From Dyella mobilis (GTDB taxonomy: Bacteria; Pseudomonadota; Gammaproteobacteria; Xanthomonadales; Rhodanobacteraceae): 64,000 nucleotides of DNA. Below the pieces are notes generated by a model, which was given only the letters and a program-made list of their open reading frames with translations, was not told the DNA's origin and ran no database searches. A program made the position numbers and the translations under genes. The stretch lies in assembly GCF_016904945.1 (NCBI RefSeq), contig NZ_JADIKF010000034.1:1-64000 (forward strand), written 5' to 3'. Below, one piece after another: positions 50,833-60,152 of the stretch; the first letter of the stretch is position 1; each line of letters starts with the position of its first letter.

Positions 50833-51504
50833 TCAGACTTCCGCCCACATGCGGATCAGGTTCGCGCGGGACTTGCTGATCAGGTCGAACGAAGAGCTCT
50901 TGCCTTCGCGCTTGAAAATTTCGTGCTTGGCGTTTTCCAGATCCCACAGGACTTCCCGCCTGGCGGGATCGCGCACCTGGCTTTGCACCCAGATGATCGC
51001 TGCATCGCGCACGCCGCGAGTGACCGGCGTGACGTGATGCAGCGTGTTGGCGGGATAGGCGATCGCACCACCCGCTTCCAGCTTGAACTGGTTGCTGATG
51101 CCGTTCATGAACACGGTCAGCTCGCCGCCGTCGTAGCTTTGCGGATCGCACAGGAAGATGGTGATGGCAATGTCGCTGCGGATCGAATTGCTCATGTTGC
51201 CCATCACCGGCGTATCCACGTGAGGGCCGTATTCCATCGCTTGCGCATAACGATTGAACAATACCGGCGTCGCCCTTGCAGGCAACAATGCTGCCTGCAA
51301 TTCGCCGCTGCGCATGAAGGCTTCGCGCACGATGCGCGCGATCTGCTCGTACTCGGGGCCCGACGTCACCTGCAGATTCCGTTTCACTTCGCGTGCGGAC
51401 CAGCCGGCCGTGCCGGCACCATCGGCAAACGAAGCACTCTCCAATTTGGACCGGATGGCGGCCACCTCATTGGGGTTGAGAACAGCGGGAACGCAGTGAA
51501 TCAA
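50833..51504 (-). CDS. PKHD-type Fe(II)/2-oxoglutarate dioxygenase (PiuC/YbiX family)
   Basis: 223 residues. Iron ligands: HVD at 95-97 and a second His in TLHHVTPVT (156/157). The 2-oxoglutarate Arg lies downstream (RGVRDAAI, Arg 166). The block FNRYAQAMEYGPHVDTPVMG and CDPQSYDGGELTVFMNG is diagnostic of the PKHD/YbiX family. These genes often accompany TonB-dependent receptors, as here. Substrate unknown. Convergent with receptor 2. Confidence 0.93.
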   Translation of the reverse strand: MIHCVPAVLNPNEVAAIRSKLESASFADGAGTAGWSAREVKRNLQVTSGPEYEQIARIVREAFMRSGELQAALLPARATPVLFNRYAQAMEYGPHVDTPVMGNMSNSIRSDIAITIFLCDPQSYDGGELTVFMNGISNQFKLEAGGAIAYPANTLHHVTPVTRGVRDAAIIWVQSQVRDPARREVLWDLENAKHEIFKREGKSSSFDLISKSRANLIRMWAEV

Positions 51505-51652
51505 GGCGGCAGCCCTTCATGAGGTGGCATGACGCCATCCATGGTAATCGCACGCCCTGCGAAGCGGAACATCTGCCTCAGGGCGGACTTTTTTGCGGGA
51601 AGAACGTGCAAAACTAGGCATCGATTCTGCAACCGACCACGTCAGGTAGACC

Positions 51653-53215
51653 ATGTCGCCTCCCTCCCTCTCTCCCACGGCGCAGCAGTGGCTGAGCGAA
51701 GCCGGCAAAGCGCTGTCCCAGGGACGCCCGGATCTGGCCGAGCAACCGCTGAAACGCGTGCTGGCCGAGGCACCCGGCTTGCTCAACGCGCAGTTCCTGT
51801 ACGGCATCGCCTGCCTGATGCGCGGCGATAGCCACACCGCGGCCGAGTACATGCGCAAAGCCTCGAAGCAGCGCCCTGACGACCCGAACATTCTGACCAA
51901 TCTGGGCGGCGCCCTTTACGACTCCGGCGCCACCGAAGAAGCCTTCGCCTGCCTGCGCCGCGCCACCAAGCTGGCCCCGATGCAGGCGTCCACCTGGTAC
52001 AACCTCGGCAAGGCCCTGAAATTGGATTGGCAACTGGATGAGGCCGCGAATGCTTTGCGGCGCGCCATCGAGCTGGACGAACGACACGTGGCCGCGCGCA
52101 ACACGTTCGCCGACATTTTCACCATCCGCGGCGACATCCCCGCTGCCGTGGCCCAATACCGCAAGGTGCTGGCCTTGCAGCCGGATCAGGCGCAGGCCTG
52201 GCATGCCTTGGCCAATCTGAAGACCGAACCGCTGACACCCGCGGATACGCAGCAGATCCGCCAGCTGTTGCAAAACCAGCAACTGCCCCCTGACTCGCGC
52301 GTGTTCCTTGGCTTCAGCCTGTACAAGGCCCTGGAGGACCAGCGCGACTACGTCGGCGCCTTTGCGGCCTTGCGCGAAGCCAATGCCGTCAAGCGCACGC
52401 TGGTGTCGTGGAATGCGGCAGCCGAGCATGCCTACGTCGAAGCAATCACCGAGGCCTTTCGTCATCCGTTGCCGGCTCCGCTCGACCCGACGCTCGGGCA
52501 CGAAGTGATTTTCATCGCGAGCCTTCCTCGTTCCGGATCGACGCTGGTCGAACACATTCTCGCGTCGCATCCGCAGGTGGAAGGCGCCAACGAGATCACC
52601 GACCTATCGCAAGTGCTCGAAGAGGAATCCAAACGGCGCGGCAAGGAATTTCCGCTCTGGGTGAGCAACGCCACCGCGGAAGACTGGGCGCGGCTGGGCA
52701 AGAACTATCTTGCGCGTACCGCACGCTGGCGCGCCAAGCGTGCGTATTCCACCGATAAAAACCTGCAGAACTGGCAATGGGTCGGCGCCATTCGTGCGAT
52801 GTTGCCGGGAGCCAAAATTATCGACTGCCATCGCGATGCAGTCGAAACCTGTTTTGCCTGTTACCGCCATTTATTCAACGAAGGCATGCACTTCAGCTAC
52901 GACCTGAAAGATCTCGCCGGTTACTACAACGGCTACCAGAAACTCCGCGGTTATTGGCAAGCGCATTACCCGCACGAGGTGCTCGATCTTGCCTACGAGA
53001 AACTGGTGCAAGAACCCGAAGCGCAGATTCGACACCTGCTCGCCTGGTGCCAGTTGCCCTTCGATGCGGCATGCCTCTCGCCGCATCAGACGCAGCGCGA
53101 CGTGCACAGCACGGCCAGCGCAGCGCAGGTGCGCCAACCCATACGGGGCGACACTGCACGCAGTCCGCACTATCGAGAGTTTCTGGCTCCGCTGATCCAG
53201 CATCTCGATCGCTGA
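51653..53215 (+). CDS. TPR-repeat sulfotransferase family protein
   Basis: 520 residues. The N-terminal ~230 residues hold tetratricopeptide repeats (AEQPLKRVLAEAPGLLNAQF, AAEYMRKASKQRPDDPNILT, AANALRRAIELDERHVAARN). The C-terminal part is a sulfotransferase domain with the PAPS phosphate loop FIASLPRSGSTLVEHILASH near residue 285 and the 3'-phosphate region KIIDCHRDAVETCFACYRH. Such TPR-sulfotransferases frequently neighbour Oar-like receptors and PKHD hydroxylases in Xanthomonadales. True sulfotransfer is not proven for the family. Confidence 0.9.
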   Translation: MSPPSLSPTAQQWLSEAGKALSQGRPDLAEQPLKRVLAEAPGLLNAQFLYGIACLMRGDSHTAAEYMRKASKQRPDDPNILTNLGGALYDSGATEEAFACLRRATKLAPMQASTWYNLGKALKLDWQLDEAANALRRAIELDERHVAARNTFADIFTIRGDIPAAVAQYRKVLALQPDQAQAWHALANLKTEPLTPADTQQIRQLLQNQQLPPDSRVFLGFSLYKALEDQRDYVGAFAALREANAVKRTLVSWNAAAEHAYVEAITEAFRHPLPAPLDPTLGHEVIFIASLPRSGSTLVEHILASHPQVEGANEITDLSQVLEEESKRRGKEFPLWVSNATAEDWARLGKNYLARTARWRAKRAYSTDKNLQNWQWVGAIRAMLPGAKIIDCHRDAVETCFACYRHLFNEGMHFSYDLKDLAGYYNGYQKLRGYWQAHYPHEVLDLAYEKLVQEPEAQIRHLLAWCQLPFDAACLSPHQTQRDVHSTASAAQVRQPIRGDTARSPHYREFLAPLIQHLDR

Positions 53216-53227
53216 AGGTGCTGAAAC

Positions 53228-53261
53228 GAAGAAGGCCGCCGGTTGCCCGGCGGCCTTCTTC
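53228..53261. terminator. Strong bidirectional terminator between the sulfotransferase and receptor 3
   Basis: gaagaaggccgccgg, loop ttgc, ccggcggccttcttc: a 15-bp perfect stem with U-rich ends on both strands. Confidence 0.93.
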
Positions 53262-53313
53262 TTTGCTCCGATGGCCGACGCCATCCATGGCATCGGTGCA
53301 TCGTCTATCGGTA

Positions 53314-56300
53314 TTACCAGTCGAACTTCACGTTGAAGTCCATGTAACGCGGCGTTTCCGTCGACTGTGCGGTGTGGTAGACCGGGTTCCAGTAGATGGT
53401 GCCCGAGTTGTTGCCGGCAGGGCCACCGCCATTGCCGACGGCGTACTGCGTGTAATACAGCGTCGCAGCCTGCTCGTTGAACACGTTGTGGATTTCCCAC
53501 TGCAGGGTGAGGTGCTTGTTCGCCCACTCCGGCGTATACGTCAGCGCCAGGTTGAGCTGGTGCGTCCACGGGGTGTGGCCGCTGTCGCCCGGAGGTGACG
53601 CCTCGCCGCCGAAGCCCACGAGGGTCGGCGAATTGCCTGCAGGCGTACCACCGCAGAAGTGCTGGTAAGGACCGGCATAGATATCAGCAAGGATCTCCGG
53701 ACCGTAACCGCTCAAGCAGACGTTCGGTGCACCCGACTGAACGATGAACGTACCGCTGACCATCCATTCCGGCGTGATCGCGTAAGAGCCGAACGCCTTC
53801 AGGGTGTGGCGATGGCTGTTGGCCTGCTCACCGTTGGCCCACGCCATGATATCCGGGAAGTCCCACTGTGCCGTGGTCGAACCGGAAGCCCTGCCGTTGG
53901 TCTGGTTGGTGATCTGGCCGATCGGCGTATCGGTCGGGCCTTCCGTGGTGCCGTACGACTTGGAGAACAAGTAGTCGACCTTGGCGTACCACTTGCCGTC
54001 CCAGCTGTGCTCCAGGTAGTTGTCCAAGGCGTAGTACTTACGCGACGGAACCGGGAATGCGCAGTTGTTCGAGGAAACCGGGGCCCCATTGGAAACGATG
54101 TTGCAGTCGATATTCTCGCCCGTGTTCGGATTCCACTCGACGACCGTGTTGCCGGGTTGCGGGATGTAGTTGGCCTTGCCCGGATTGACCAGGCCCGGAA
54201 TGGCGGAGCCCTGCGAACCGGGAACCAGGATGACGTTGGTGTCGTCGACGAGGTTGCCTGCCTTCTCCCAGGTGGCCTGCTCGCCCCACACCAGACCGGT
54301 GTCGCCGAGCTGCTTCTGGAAGCCCAACACGTATTCGTCCTGATACTGCGGACGGAGGTTGGTCGAGGCGTAATCCTTGATGTTGCCGGTGGCGCCACCG
54401 TACTCGCCGTCGGACGAGTAGAAGCCCTGCACCGGACCACCCGGGGTCGGCGCGATCGGAACCAGCTGCAAGCCGACCGGCTGGCCATTCGCAGCAATGC
54501 TCTGGTAGGTATAGGTGGCGCTGCCGTTGATGGAACCGAACTGCGGGTTGCGGCCAGCCAGACCTGCCGGCAGCGCGAGGTAGTAGCGACCCGCGTTACC
54601 GAACACCTTGAAGGTGCTGTCGTTGAACACGTCCCAGCTGAAGCCCAGGCGCGGCGCCCACTGCGGGTTGTTTTCCTTCACGTAGGCCACGCCACCGGGA
54701 CCGGTGTTTTCGAACTGGTCGTTACGCAGACCAAGATCGAGCAGCAGGTTGGGCATCACCTGCCACTTGTCTTCCACGTACTGCGCCTTTTCGCGCGACG
54801 CAATGCTGACGTCCGTCGCCACTACGTTGTACTGGACGTAGCTGCCCGGAACGTTGCCCGCGCCATTGAGGAACGGCGCACCAGGGGTTACCGATGCCGG
54901 AGTGCCGATGTAGTAGTTATAGGTACCGCCGCCGATGTTCTGGCCACCGTCGTTATCGTCACGGTACTGAACGTTGTCGATACCGAACTTCAGATCGTGG
55001 TTGTCGGTGACCTTCCAATCCAAGTCGATGCGCAGGTTCTCGGTCTTGGTCGTGTGCTTGGGATTGGACAGGGTCGTATCAACCGCAGCCGGCACGGTGA
55101 CACCCGGGGGCGTCGTCGGATAACCCTGGCCGAAGCTGACCGGCGGCAAGTTACCGCCCGCGTAGCTGCTGAAGTAATCCGCACCCATCAAGCCGTACAT
55201 CACTTCGAGCGTGAGGTTGTCGGTGATGTAGGAGGTGTACTTCAGAATACCGATGTTGTAGGTGTTCTTGAACAGCGTACCCGGCGCGTAGAAGTTGCCG
55301 ACTTGCTGATCGGTGTAGTTGTACTGGTAGAAGTTGCTGGAGGTTTCGTTCTGCTGGCTTCTGGCGCCCGTCAATTCCAGCACGTTGCTGTCGTTGATGT
55401 TCCAGTCCAACTTGCCGTACAGCTTGGGACTGCTGGTGGCCGTCGTTTGATAGAAGCCCTGCGGCGAGGTGATACCGTAGTTCGCCAGGCCACCGTCGTT
55501 GCTGTCTTTCTGCCATTCGGCAGTGATGAAGAAGAACAGCTTGTCCTTGATCAGCGGGCCGCTGAGATAGGCGTCATACACGTTCTCCCAGTCGCTGTCC
55601 TGCTTTCTGCCGTTTTCGATCTGGCCATAGCCGGGCAGATAGTTGGTGGTGCCCTGGTTCTGAGCCATGTAGGGGCCCGGAACAATGGCACCGGTACTGG
55701 TCTGCGAATAACCAATCGTGCCGACCGGGGTGAGCGGATTGGCGTACTTGATGTTGTCGTAACCGCTTTCGGCGAACGACGGACGCGTAGCGACGTATAC
55801 GCCGGCATGCCACTGGTTGCTACCGCGCTGACCGATCTGGCTGATCACGCCGCCGGTCGAACGACCGTATTCCGGACCGTAACCGCTGGTGATGGTCTGC
55901 TGTTCGGAAATCGCGAAGTACGGCAACGACACGCCGCCCGCGCCACCGATGGGATCGGTGGTGTTGAAACCGTTCAAGTAATAGGCGTTTTCCACCACGC
56001 TGTTACCGCCCATCGACACCAGCGGCGCACCGGTCGGACCGTTGCCGAGGCTGGAACCGCCCATGTTCACGCCGGGGGCGAGCAGTGCAATGGCTTCGGC
56101 GCTGTGCGCGATCGGCAGCGTCTTCAGCTGCTGCGCGGTCATCACCTGGGTCTGGCGGGTGGAGGACACGTCGATCGCCGGCACCGAGTTGGCCGTGACC
56201 GTCACGGTGGACAGGTTCTTCGCATTCTGCGATCCGGCAGCAGCGGCAAACGGCACCGGCGTACCGCCGGACACGGTTACCTGCACGTGGTCCTGCGAAG

Positions 56301-56580
56301 CCACCACGTTGCCGCCCTGCATCAGCGACACGGTGTAGTCGCCGGTGGGCAACTGGTTGGCGCTGTAGCGACCGGCGCTATCGACCGCTACTTCGCGGGT
56401 CAGGCCGGTCTGATTGTTGACGACGCGAACCGTCTCACCGGCCGACACCGGCGCGGTACCGAATACGGAACCCGTGGTGGCCTGGCCATACGCGTACCCC
56501 GTAAAGCCCATGCTCACCGCCAACGCGGCAGTAAGGGCGTTACGGCGATAATTTTGAATTCGCTTCAAACGGTTATTCAT
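53314..56580 (-). CDS. TonB-dependent receptor, Oar-like (3)
   Basis: 1088 residues. Signal region ALTAALAVSMGFTGYAYGQ, regulatory-like domain (LTREVAVDSAGRYSANQLPT), TVTVTANS and plug (QQLKTLPIAHSAEAIALLAP, NAYYLNGFNTTDP). Barrel ends RYMDFNVKFDW with the terminal aromatic residue. The same domain order and many shared motifs make it a paralogue of receptors 1 and 2. Opposite orientation, converging with the sulfotransferase gene. Confidence 0.93.
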   Translation of the reverse strand: MNNRLKRIQNYRRNALTAALAVSMGFTGYAYGQATTGSVFGTAPVSAGETVRVVNNQTGLTREVAVDSAGRYSANQLPTGDYTVSLMQGGNVVASQDHVQVTVSGGTPVPFAAAAGSQNAKNLSTVTVTANSVPAIDVSSTRQTQVMTAQQLKTLPIAHSAEAIALLAPGVNMGGSSLGNGPTGAPLVSMGGNSVVENAYYLNGFNTTDPIGGAGGVSLPYFAISEQQTITSGYGPEYGRSTGGVISQIGQRGSNQWHAGVYVATRPSFAESGYDNIKYANPLTPVGTIGYSQTSTGAIVPGPYMAQNQGTTNYLPGYGQIENGRKQDSDWENVYDAYLSGPLIKDKLFFFITAEWQKDSNDGGLANYGITSPQGFYQTTATSSPKLYGKLDWNINDSNVLELTGARSQQNETSSNFYQYNYTDQQVGNFYAPGTLFKNTYNIGILKYTSYITDNLTLEVMYGLMGADYFSSYAGGNLPPVSFGQGYPTTPPGVTVPAAVDTTLSNPKHTTKTENLRIDLDWKVTDNHDLKFGIDNVQYRDDNDGGQNIGGGTYNYYIGTPASVTPGAPFLNGAGNVPGSYVQYNVVATDVSIASREKAQYVEDKWQVMPNLLLDLGLRNDQFENTGPGGVAYVKENNPQWAPRLGFSWDVFNDSTFKVFGNAGRYYLALPAGLAGRNPQFGSINGSATYTYQSIAANGQPVGLQLVPIAPTPGGPVQGFYSSDGEYGGATGNIKDYASTNLRPQYQDEYVLGFQKQLGDTGLVWGEQATWEKAGNLVDDTNVILVPGSQGSAIPGLVNPGKANYIPQPGNTVVEWNPNTGENIDCNIVSNGAPVSSNNCAFPVPSRKYYALDNYLEHSWDGKWYAKVDYLFSKSYGTTEGPTDTPIGQITNQTNGRASGSTTAQWDFPDIMAWANGEQANSHRHTLKAFGSYAITPEWMVSGTFIVQSGAPNVCLSGYGPEILADIYAGPYQHFCGGTPAGNSPTLVGFGGEASPPGDSGHTPWTHQLNLALTYTPEWANKHLTLQWEIHNVFNEQAATLYYTQYAVGNGGGPAGNNSGTIYWNPVYHTAQSTETPRYMDFNVKFDW

Positions 56581-56958
56581 TGAAATTTCCCCAGCGGCAA
56601 GAATTCTTCAAACAAACACAAGAGTCATCGAAGGCTTCCCCTGCCGAGGTATTTCGATATTCGAAACGCCCCGGAAGCGATGTCTTGGTTGTCCCCATCC
56701 CCTCTCAGGTTGCCTCGCAGCGCTATTCTGTTTTAACCACTGCTTAGCAATCCGATACTGCGAAAATAATTTTTCGGATAACAAAAAGTCAACGGCAATA
56801 ATTTACGATCTAATAGCAAGATATTACGATTCATTAAAATGACACAATTACAAAGACTTATCCCGGGAAGCCGAGCGATACCGGCGGTATCGTGCGGCCT
56901 CCTCGCGTGAAATAACGCCCCCTGTTTGCGCGGGCGCCCTCCAGGGCCACCGCGGCCG
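56581..56958 (-). promoter_or_regulatory. AT-rich leader of receptor 3
   Basis: About 380 bases. 56760-56850 is strongly AT-rich, like the leader of receptor 1. A gcgatacc-ggc-ggtatcg hairpin sits near 56875, downstream of the nucleosidase gene. No gene seen. Confidence 0.45.
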
Positions 56959-57747
56959 TCACTCCACTGGGTCTTCCTCGAAGCGCAGGTGCTTGACGCT
57001 GCGCCCGTTGCGGCGGACCAGCTTCAAGGCCTCGATGCCGATCTTGATGTGCGCTTCAACGAACTGGGCAGTCACGCTGCGATCGCTTAGCTCGGTCTTC
57101 ACGCCTTCGGGGATCATCGGCTGATCCGATACCAGCAACAGCGCCCCGCAAGGAATGTGATTGGCGAAGCCCGCGGCAAAGATGGTGGCCGTTTCCATAT
57201 CGACGGCCATACAGCGTGTGCGGCGCAGGTATTCCTTGAAGGTTTCGTCGTGCTCCCACACGCGCCGGTTGGTGGTGTAGACGGTGCCGGTCCAATAGTC
57301 GTGGCCCAGGTCGCGGATCATCGTCGACACGCCGCGCTGCAGTTGGAACGCAGGTAACGCCGGCACCTCCGGCGGCAGATAGTCGTTACTCGTGCCTTCG
57401 CCGCGAATGGCGGCAATCGGCAGCACCAGATCGCCAAGCTTGTTTTTCTTTTTCACGCCGCCGCATTTGCCCAGGAACAATGCGGCGCTGGGCTGGATCG
57501 CGCCGAGCAGGTCCATCATGGTGGCGGCATTGGGGCTGCCCATGCCGAAGTTGATCATGGTGATGCCGTCGGCGGTGGCGCTCGGCATGGGGCGGTCGCG
57601 CCCTTGCACTTCCACACCGTGCCATTCGGCAAACAGGTCCACGTAGTGGCCGAAATTGGTGAGCAGGATGTGCGGGCCGAAGTGCTCCAGCGAAACGCCG
57701 GTATAGCGCGGCAGCCAGTTGGTGACGATTTCGTGTTTGGTCTTCAT
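56959..57747 (-). CDS. amn: AMP nucleosidase, short form
   Basis: 262 residues. The nucleoside-phosphorylase-type fold shows ITMINFGMGSPNAATMMDLL, ALFLGKCGGVKKKNKLGDLV, AVDMETATIFAAGF (nucleoside-binding Met-Glu) and LLLVSDQPMIPEGVK (catalytic Asp). It lacks the long N-terminal domain of E. coli Amn (484 residues), as in other Xanthomonadaceae-type short enzymes. Hydrolyses AMP to adenine and ribose 5-phosphate, by family. Confidence 0.88.
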   Translation of the reverse strand: MKTKHEIVTNWLPRYTGVSLEHFGPHILLTNFGHYVDLFAEWHGVEVQGRDRPMPSATADGITMINFGMGSPNAATMMDLLGAIQPSAALFLGKCGGVKKKNKLGDLVLPIAAIRGEGTSNDYLPPEVPALPAFQLQRGVSTMIRDLGHDYWTGTVYTTNRRVWEHDETFKEYLRRTRCMAVDMETATIFAAGFANHIPCGALLLVSDQPMIPEGVKTELSDRSVTAQFVEAHIKIGIEALKLVRRNGRSVKHLRFEEDPVE

Positions 57748-57837
57748 GGGAACTCTTGAGCAGAGCGCAGCGAGTGCTCGCTGCGTAAACCGGCGACGCC
57801 ACGCCGGCAGGATGCCAGAACGAGCGCCGCCATCTTA

Positions 57838-57863
57838 GGGCCTGTCAGCGTCATTTTCGCGGC
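57838..57863. repeat. Diverged solo end of the MITE family
   Basis: gggcctgtcagcgtcatttt then cgcggc, preceded by TTA. It resembles the 30-bp terminal repeat of the MITE at 1248-1513 with several changes. No matching second end was found nearby. Confidence 0.45.
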
Positions 57864-57979
57864 ACGCGAACGCGGCCCTGGCGCGCGTCTGCGGGCTTGC
57901 TGTTGGCAACAAGGGGAAAACCCACTCGGCATTCACGCGTGCTATGGTCAGCATGCCATTGAGTTGAGGGGGTGGCGAG

Positions 57980-58924
57980 ATGCGAATGGGCCTGGCTATC
58001 GATGCTTCCTGCGATTTGCCGCAGGACTTTCTGCTACAGAACAACATCGCCGTCATGCCGATTGCCGTACGGGTCGACAGCTCGACCTTCAAGGACAATC
58101 GCGACCCCGCCGAAATCGAGCGCTTCCTCGGCCTGAAGCTCGGCAGCCGCAGCCATTCGGCAGAGACCGAGCCGTGCTCGGTGGAAGACGTGCAGAAGCT
58201 GTTCCTGGAAAAGCTGGTGCTGGAGAACGATTGCGTGTTCTGCCTCACCATCACCGCCACGCGCAGTCCCATCTATGACAACGTGGTCAAGGCCAGTTTT
58301 GCCGTGCTCAAGCACTACCGTCAGGTACGCGAGCCGGCGGGCATCACCGGTCCGTTCCTGATGCGCGTGCTGGACACGCGCAGCCTGTTCACCGGCTCCG
58401 CCCCTTGCGTGGTGGAAGCGGTGCGCTTGATGCAGGCCAACGAGACGCCCGCGGCGATCCGCGAACGCCTCGCCTATATCGCCGAGAACTCCTACGGCTA
58501 CATGCTGCCGCGCGATCTTTATTACTTGCGCGCGCGCGCGAAGAAGAAGGGCGATCGCAGTGTCGGCCTGTTCAGCGCCGTGCTCGGCTCCACGCTCGAC
58601 ATCAAGCCGCTGCTGCGCGGCTACCGCGGCGAAACCAGCCCTGTCGGCAAGGTGCGCGGTTGGGAACACGGCTGCGAAACGCTGTTCCACTACGCCGCCG
58701 ATCGCGTGCGCGCCGGGTTGCTGGTGCCGGTGATGTGCACGGCCTACGGCGGCGATCTGGCCGAACTGCCCAAGCTGCCCGGCTTCGCCAAGCTGGCCCA
58801 GGCTTGCGATGAATGCGGCGTGACGCTGATGCAGGCGCCGATGAGCATTACCGGCATGGTCAACGTGGGCGAAGGCGCGGTCACGATCGGCTTCGCTGCC
58901 GAAGAGCACGCCGTCGACTTTTGA
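57980..58924 (+). CDS. DegV family fatty-acid-binding protein
   Basis: 314 residues. DegV pattern: GLAIDASCDLPQDFLLQNNI (start of the DxSxD-type motif), MPIAVRVDSSTFKDN, SQTSS-equivalent region SRSHSAETEPCSVEDV and FCLTITATRSPIYDNV. The C-terminal half has LDIKPLLRGYRGETSPVGKV, typical of DegV proteins that bind a fatty acyl chain. In Firmicutes such proteins act as FakB subunits; the role here is not established. Slightly longer than the usual 280. Confidence 0.85.
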   Translation: MRMGLAIDASCDLPQDFLLQNNIAVMPIAVRVDSSTFKDNRDPAEIERFLGLKLGSRSHSAETEPCSVEDVQKLFLEKLVLENDCVFCLTITATRSPIYDNVVKASFAVLKHYRQVREPAGITGPFLMRVLDTRSLFTGSAPCVVEAVRLMQANETPAAIRERLAYIAENSYGYMLPRDLYYLRARAKKKGDRSVGLFSAVLGSTLDIKPLLRGYRGETSPVGKVRGWEHGCETLFHYAADRVRAGLLVPVMCTAYGGDLAELPKLPGFAKLAQACDECGVTLMQAPMSITGMVNVGEGAVTIGFAAEEHAVDF

Positions 58925-58945
58925 CCGCGCGCCGCGTAGTCGCTG

Positions 58946-58961
58946 GGGCCTGTTAGCACTA
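58946..58961. repeat. Solo copy of the MITE terminal sequence
   Basis: gggcctgttagcacta is identical to the first 16 bases of the MITE ends at 1248 and 1513. It stands alone, 3 bases outside the stop of the SDR gene. Confidence 0.6.
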
Positions 58962-58963
58962 GC

Positions 58964-59746
58964 TCAAAAGCCGTAGCTGAGGAATCCCCCATCCACCGCC
59001 AGGATCTGGCCGGTGACGTAGCTGGCCGCGGGCAGGCACAGGAAGGCGATGGCGGCGGCCACTTCTTCCGGCTCGCCGATGCGCCGCAGCGGCGTGTGGT
59101 CGAGCACTTCGTCGAGATAGTCCGCATCGGCGAGGGCAGGCTCGGAACGCTGGGTGCGGATGTACCAGGGCGCTACTGCGTTTACGCGGATGCCGTCGAT
59201 CGCCCATTCCACGGCGAGGTTGCGGGTGAGCTGGTGCAGGGCGGCCTTGGTCATGCCATAGGGCGATCCGGTACGCACGTGCGTTTGGCCGGACACCGAA
59301 CCGACGTTGACGATCGCCGCATTGGCGTGCTGCGCCAGATGCGGATGCGCAAGGCGGCACATTTCGTAGGCGGAAAAAAGATTGCGCTCGAAAATCTCGC
59401 GATACTCCGCTGCCTGATAATCGAGCGTCGCCATGGGGCGATTGCCGCCGGCATTGTTGATCAGGAGCGACAGCGGCGTTTGCAGATCGGCGATCCAGTC
59501 GAACACCGCCATGCGATCTTCCGCTTCGCTGACGTCGGCCGCGAACGACAAGACATCGATGCCGGGAAAGTCATCGGTGAGTTCCACGCAGACCTGGTCC
59601 AGATAATCCTCGTCGCGCGCCACCAGCAGCAGATTGGCGCCAAGGCCCGCCAGTTCGCGCGCAGTGGCGTAGCCGATGCCCTTGCTGGCGCCGGTGATCA
59701 AGGCGGAGTGGCCGTGCAGTTGCCAGGCGTCGATGCGGGTGTTCAT
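58964..59746 (-). CDS. Short-chain dehydrogenase/reductase (tropinone reductase-like)
   Basis: 260 residues. Classical SDR: cofactor motif ITGASKGIGYATARELAG, NNAGGNRPM, catalytic Ser in NVGSVSGQT and YxxxK in SPYGMTKAALH. The product loop is VNAVAPWYIRT and the tail YVTGQILAVDGGFL. The Arg in VARDEDY after beta-2 suggests NADP preference. Specific substrate not determinable. Confidence 0.93.
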   Translation of the reverse strand: MNTRIDAWQLHGHSALITGASKGIGYATARELAGLGANLLLVARDEDYLDQVCVELTDDFPGIDVLSFAADVSEAEDRMAVFDWIADLQTPLSLLINNAGGNRPMATLDYQAAEYREIFERNLFSAYEMCRLAHPHLAQHANAAIVNVGSVSGQTHVRTGSPYGMTKAALHQLTRNLAVEWAIDGIRVNAVAPWYIRTQRSEPALADADYLDEVLDHTPLRRIGEPEEVAAAIAFLCLPAASYVTGQILAVDGGFLSYGF

Positions 59747-59858
59747 GTACGAAGCTTACATTAATGAGTTATCCATCATGGGCAACTCGTGACTCAATGC
59801 CTTGTCTGTGCGCCCTTGCGGCGAGACACTGCCCGGGTCGCCATACGAGGCCATCATC

Positions 59859-60071
59859 ATGAAAGCCATCCCTGCCCTGCTATGCCTGCTCAGCCTTGCC
59901 GCCTGCACCGGCAAGCCGCCGACGCCTCAATCAGACCCCAGCGCGGCCACATCCTCGTCCGCACCCTGGAGTGCCATGAAGCAGGACGAACAACGTGCCA
60001 AGGACGTGCAGAAGCAAGCCAATCAGCACGCGGCGGACGAGGCCAAGCAGATCGACCAGCAGACGCAATGA
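59859..60071 (+). CDS. Small lipoprotein
   Basis: 70 residues from ATG 59859 (MKAIPALLCLLSLAACTGKP), lipobox SLAAC with acylated Cys at residue 16. The mature part is short, Gln/Lys/Ala-rich and probably helical (DEQRAKDVQKQANQHAADEA). No family recognised. Located upstream of the ABC ATPase gene. Confidence 0.7.
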   Translation: MKAIPALLCLLSLAACTGKPPTPQSDPSAATSSSAPWSAMKQDEQRAKDVQKQANQHAADEAKQIDQQTQ

Positions 60072-60152
60072 TGCATCGGCAAGTGCGCCAACGTTTGGAC
60101 GTCCGTACATTGACGCCTTGCCACGCTCGATCGATACGGGCATGGTTCGGGC

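Noticed and set aside
53659..56583. A 974-codon open frame opposite receptor 3
   Set aside because: Antisense shadow of the TonB-dependent receptor; composition (Val/Gly/Arg/His) is typical of such shadows, with no signal peptide or motif.
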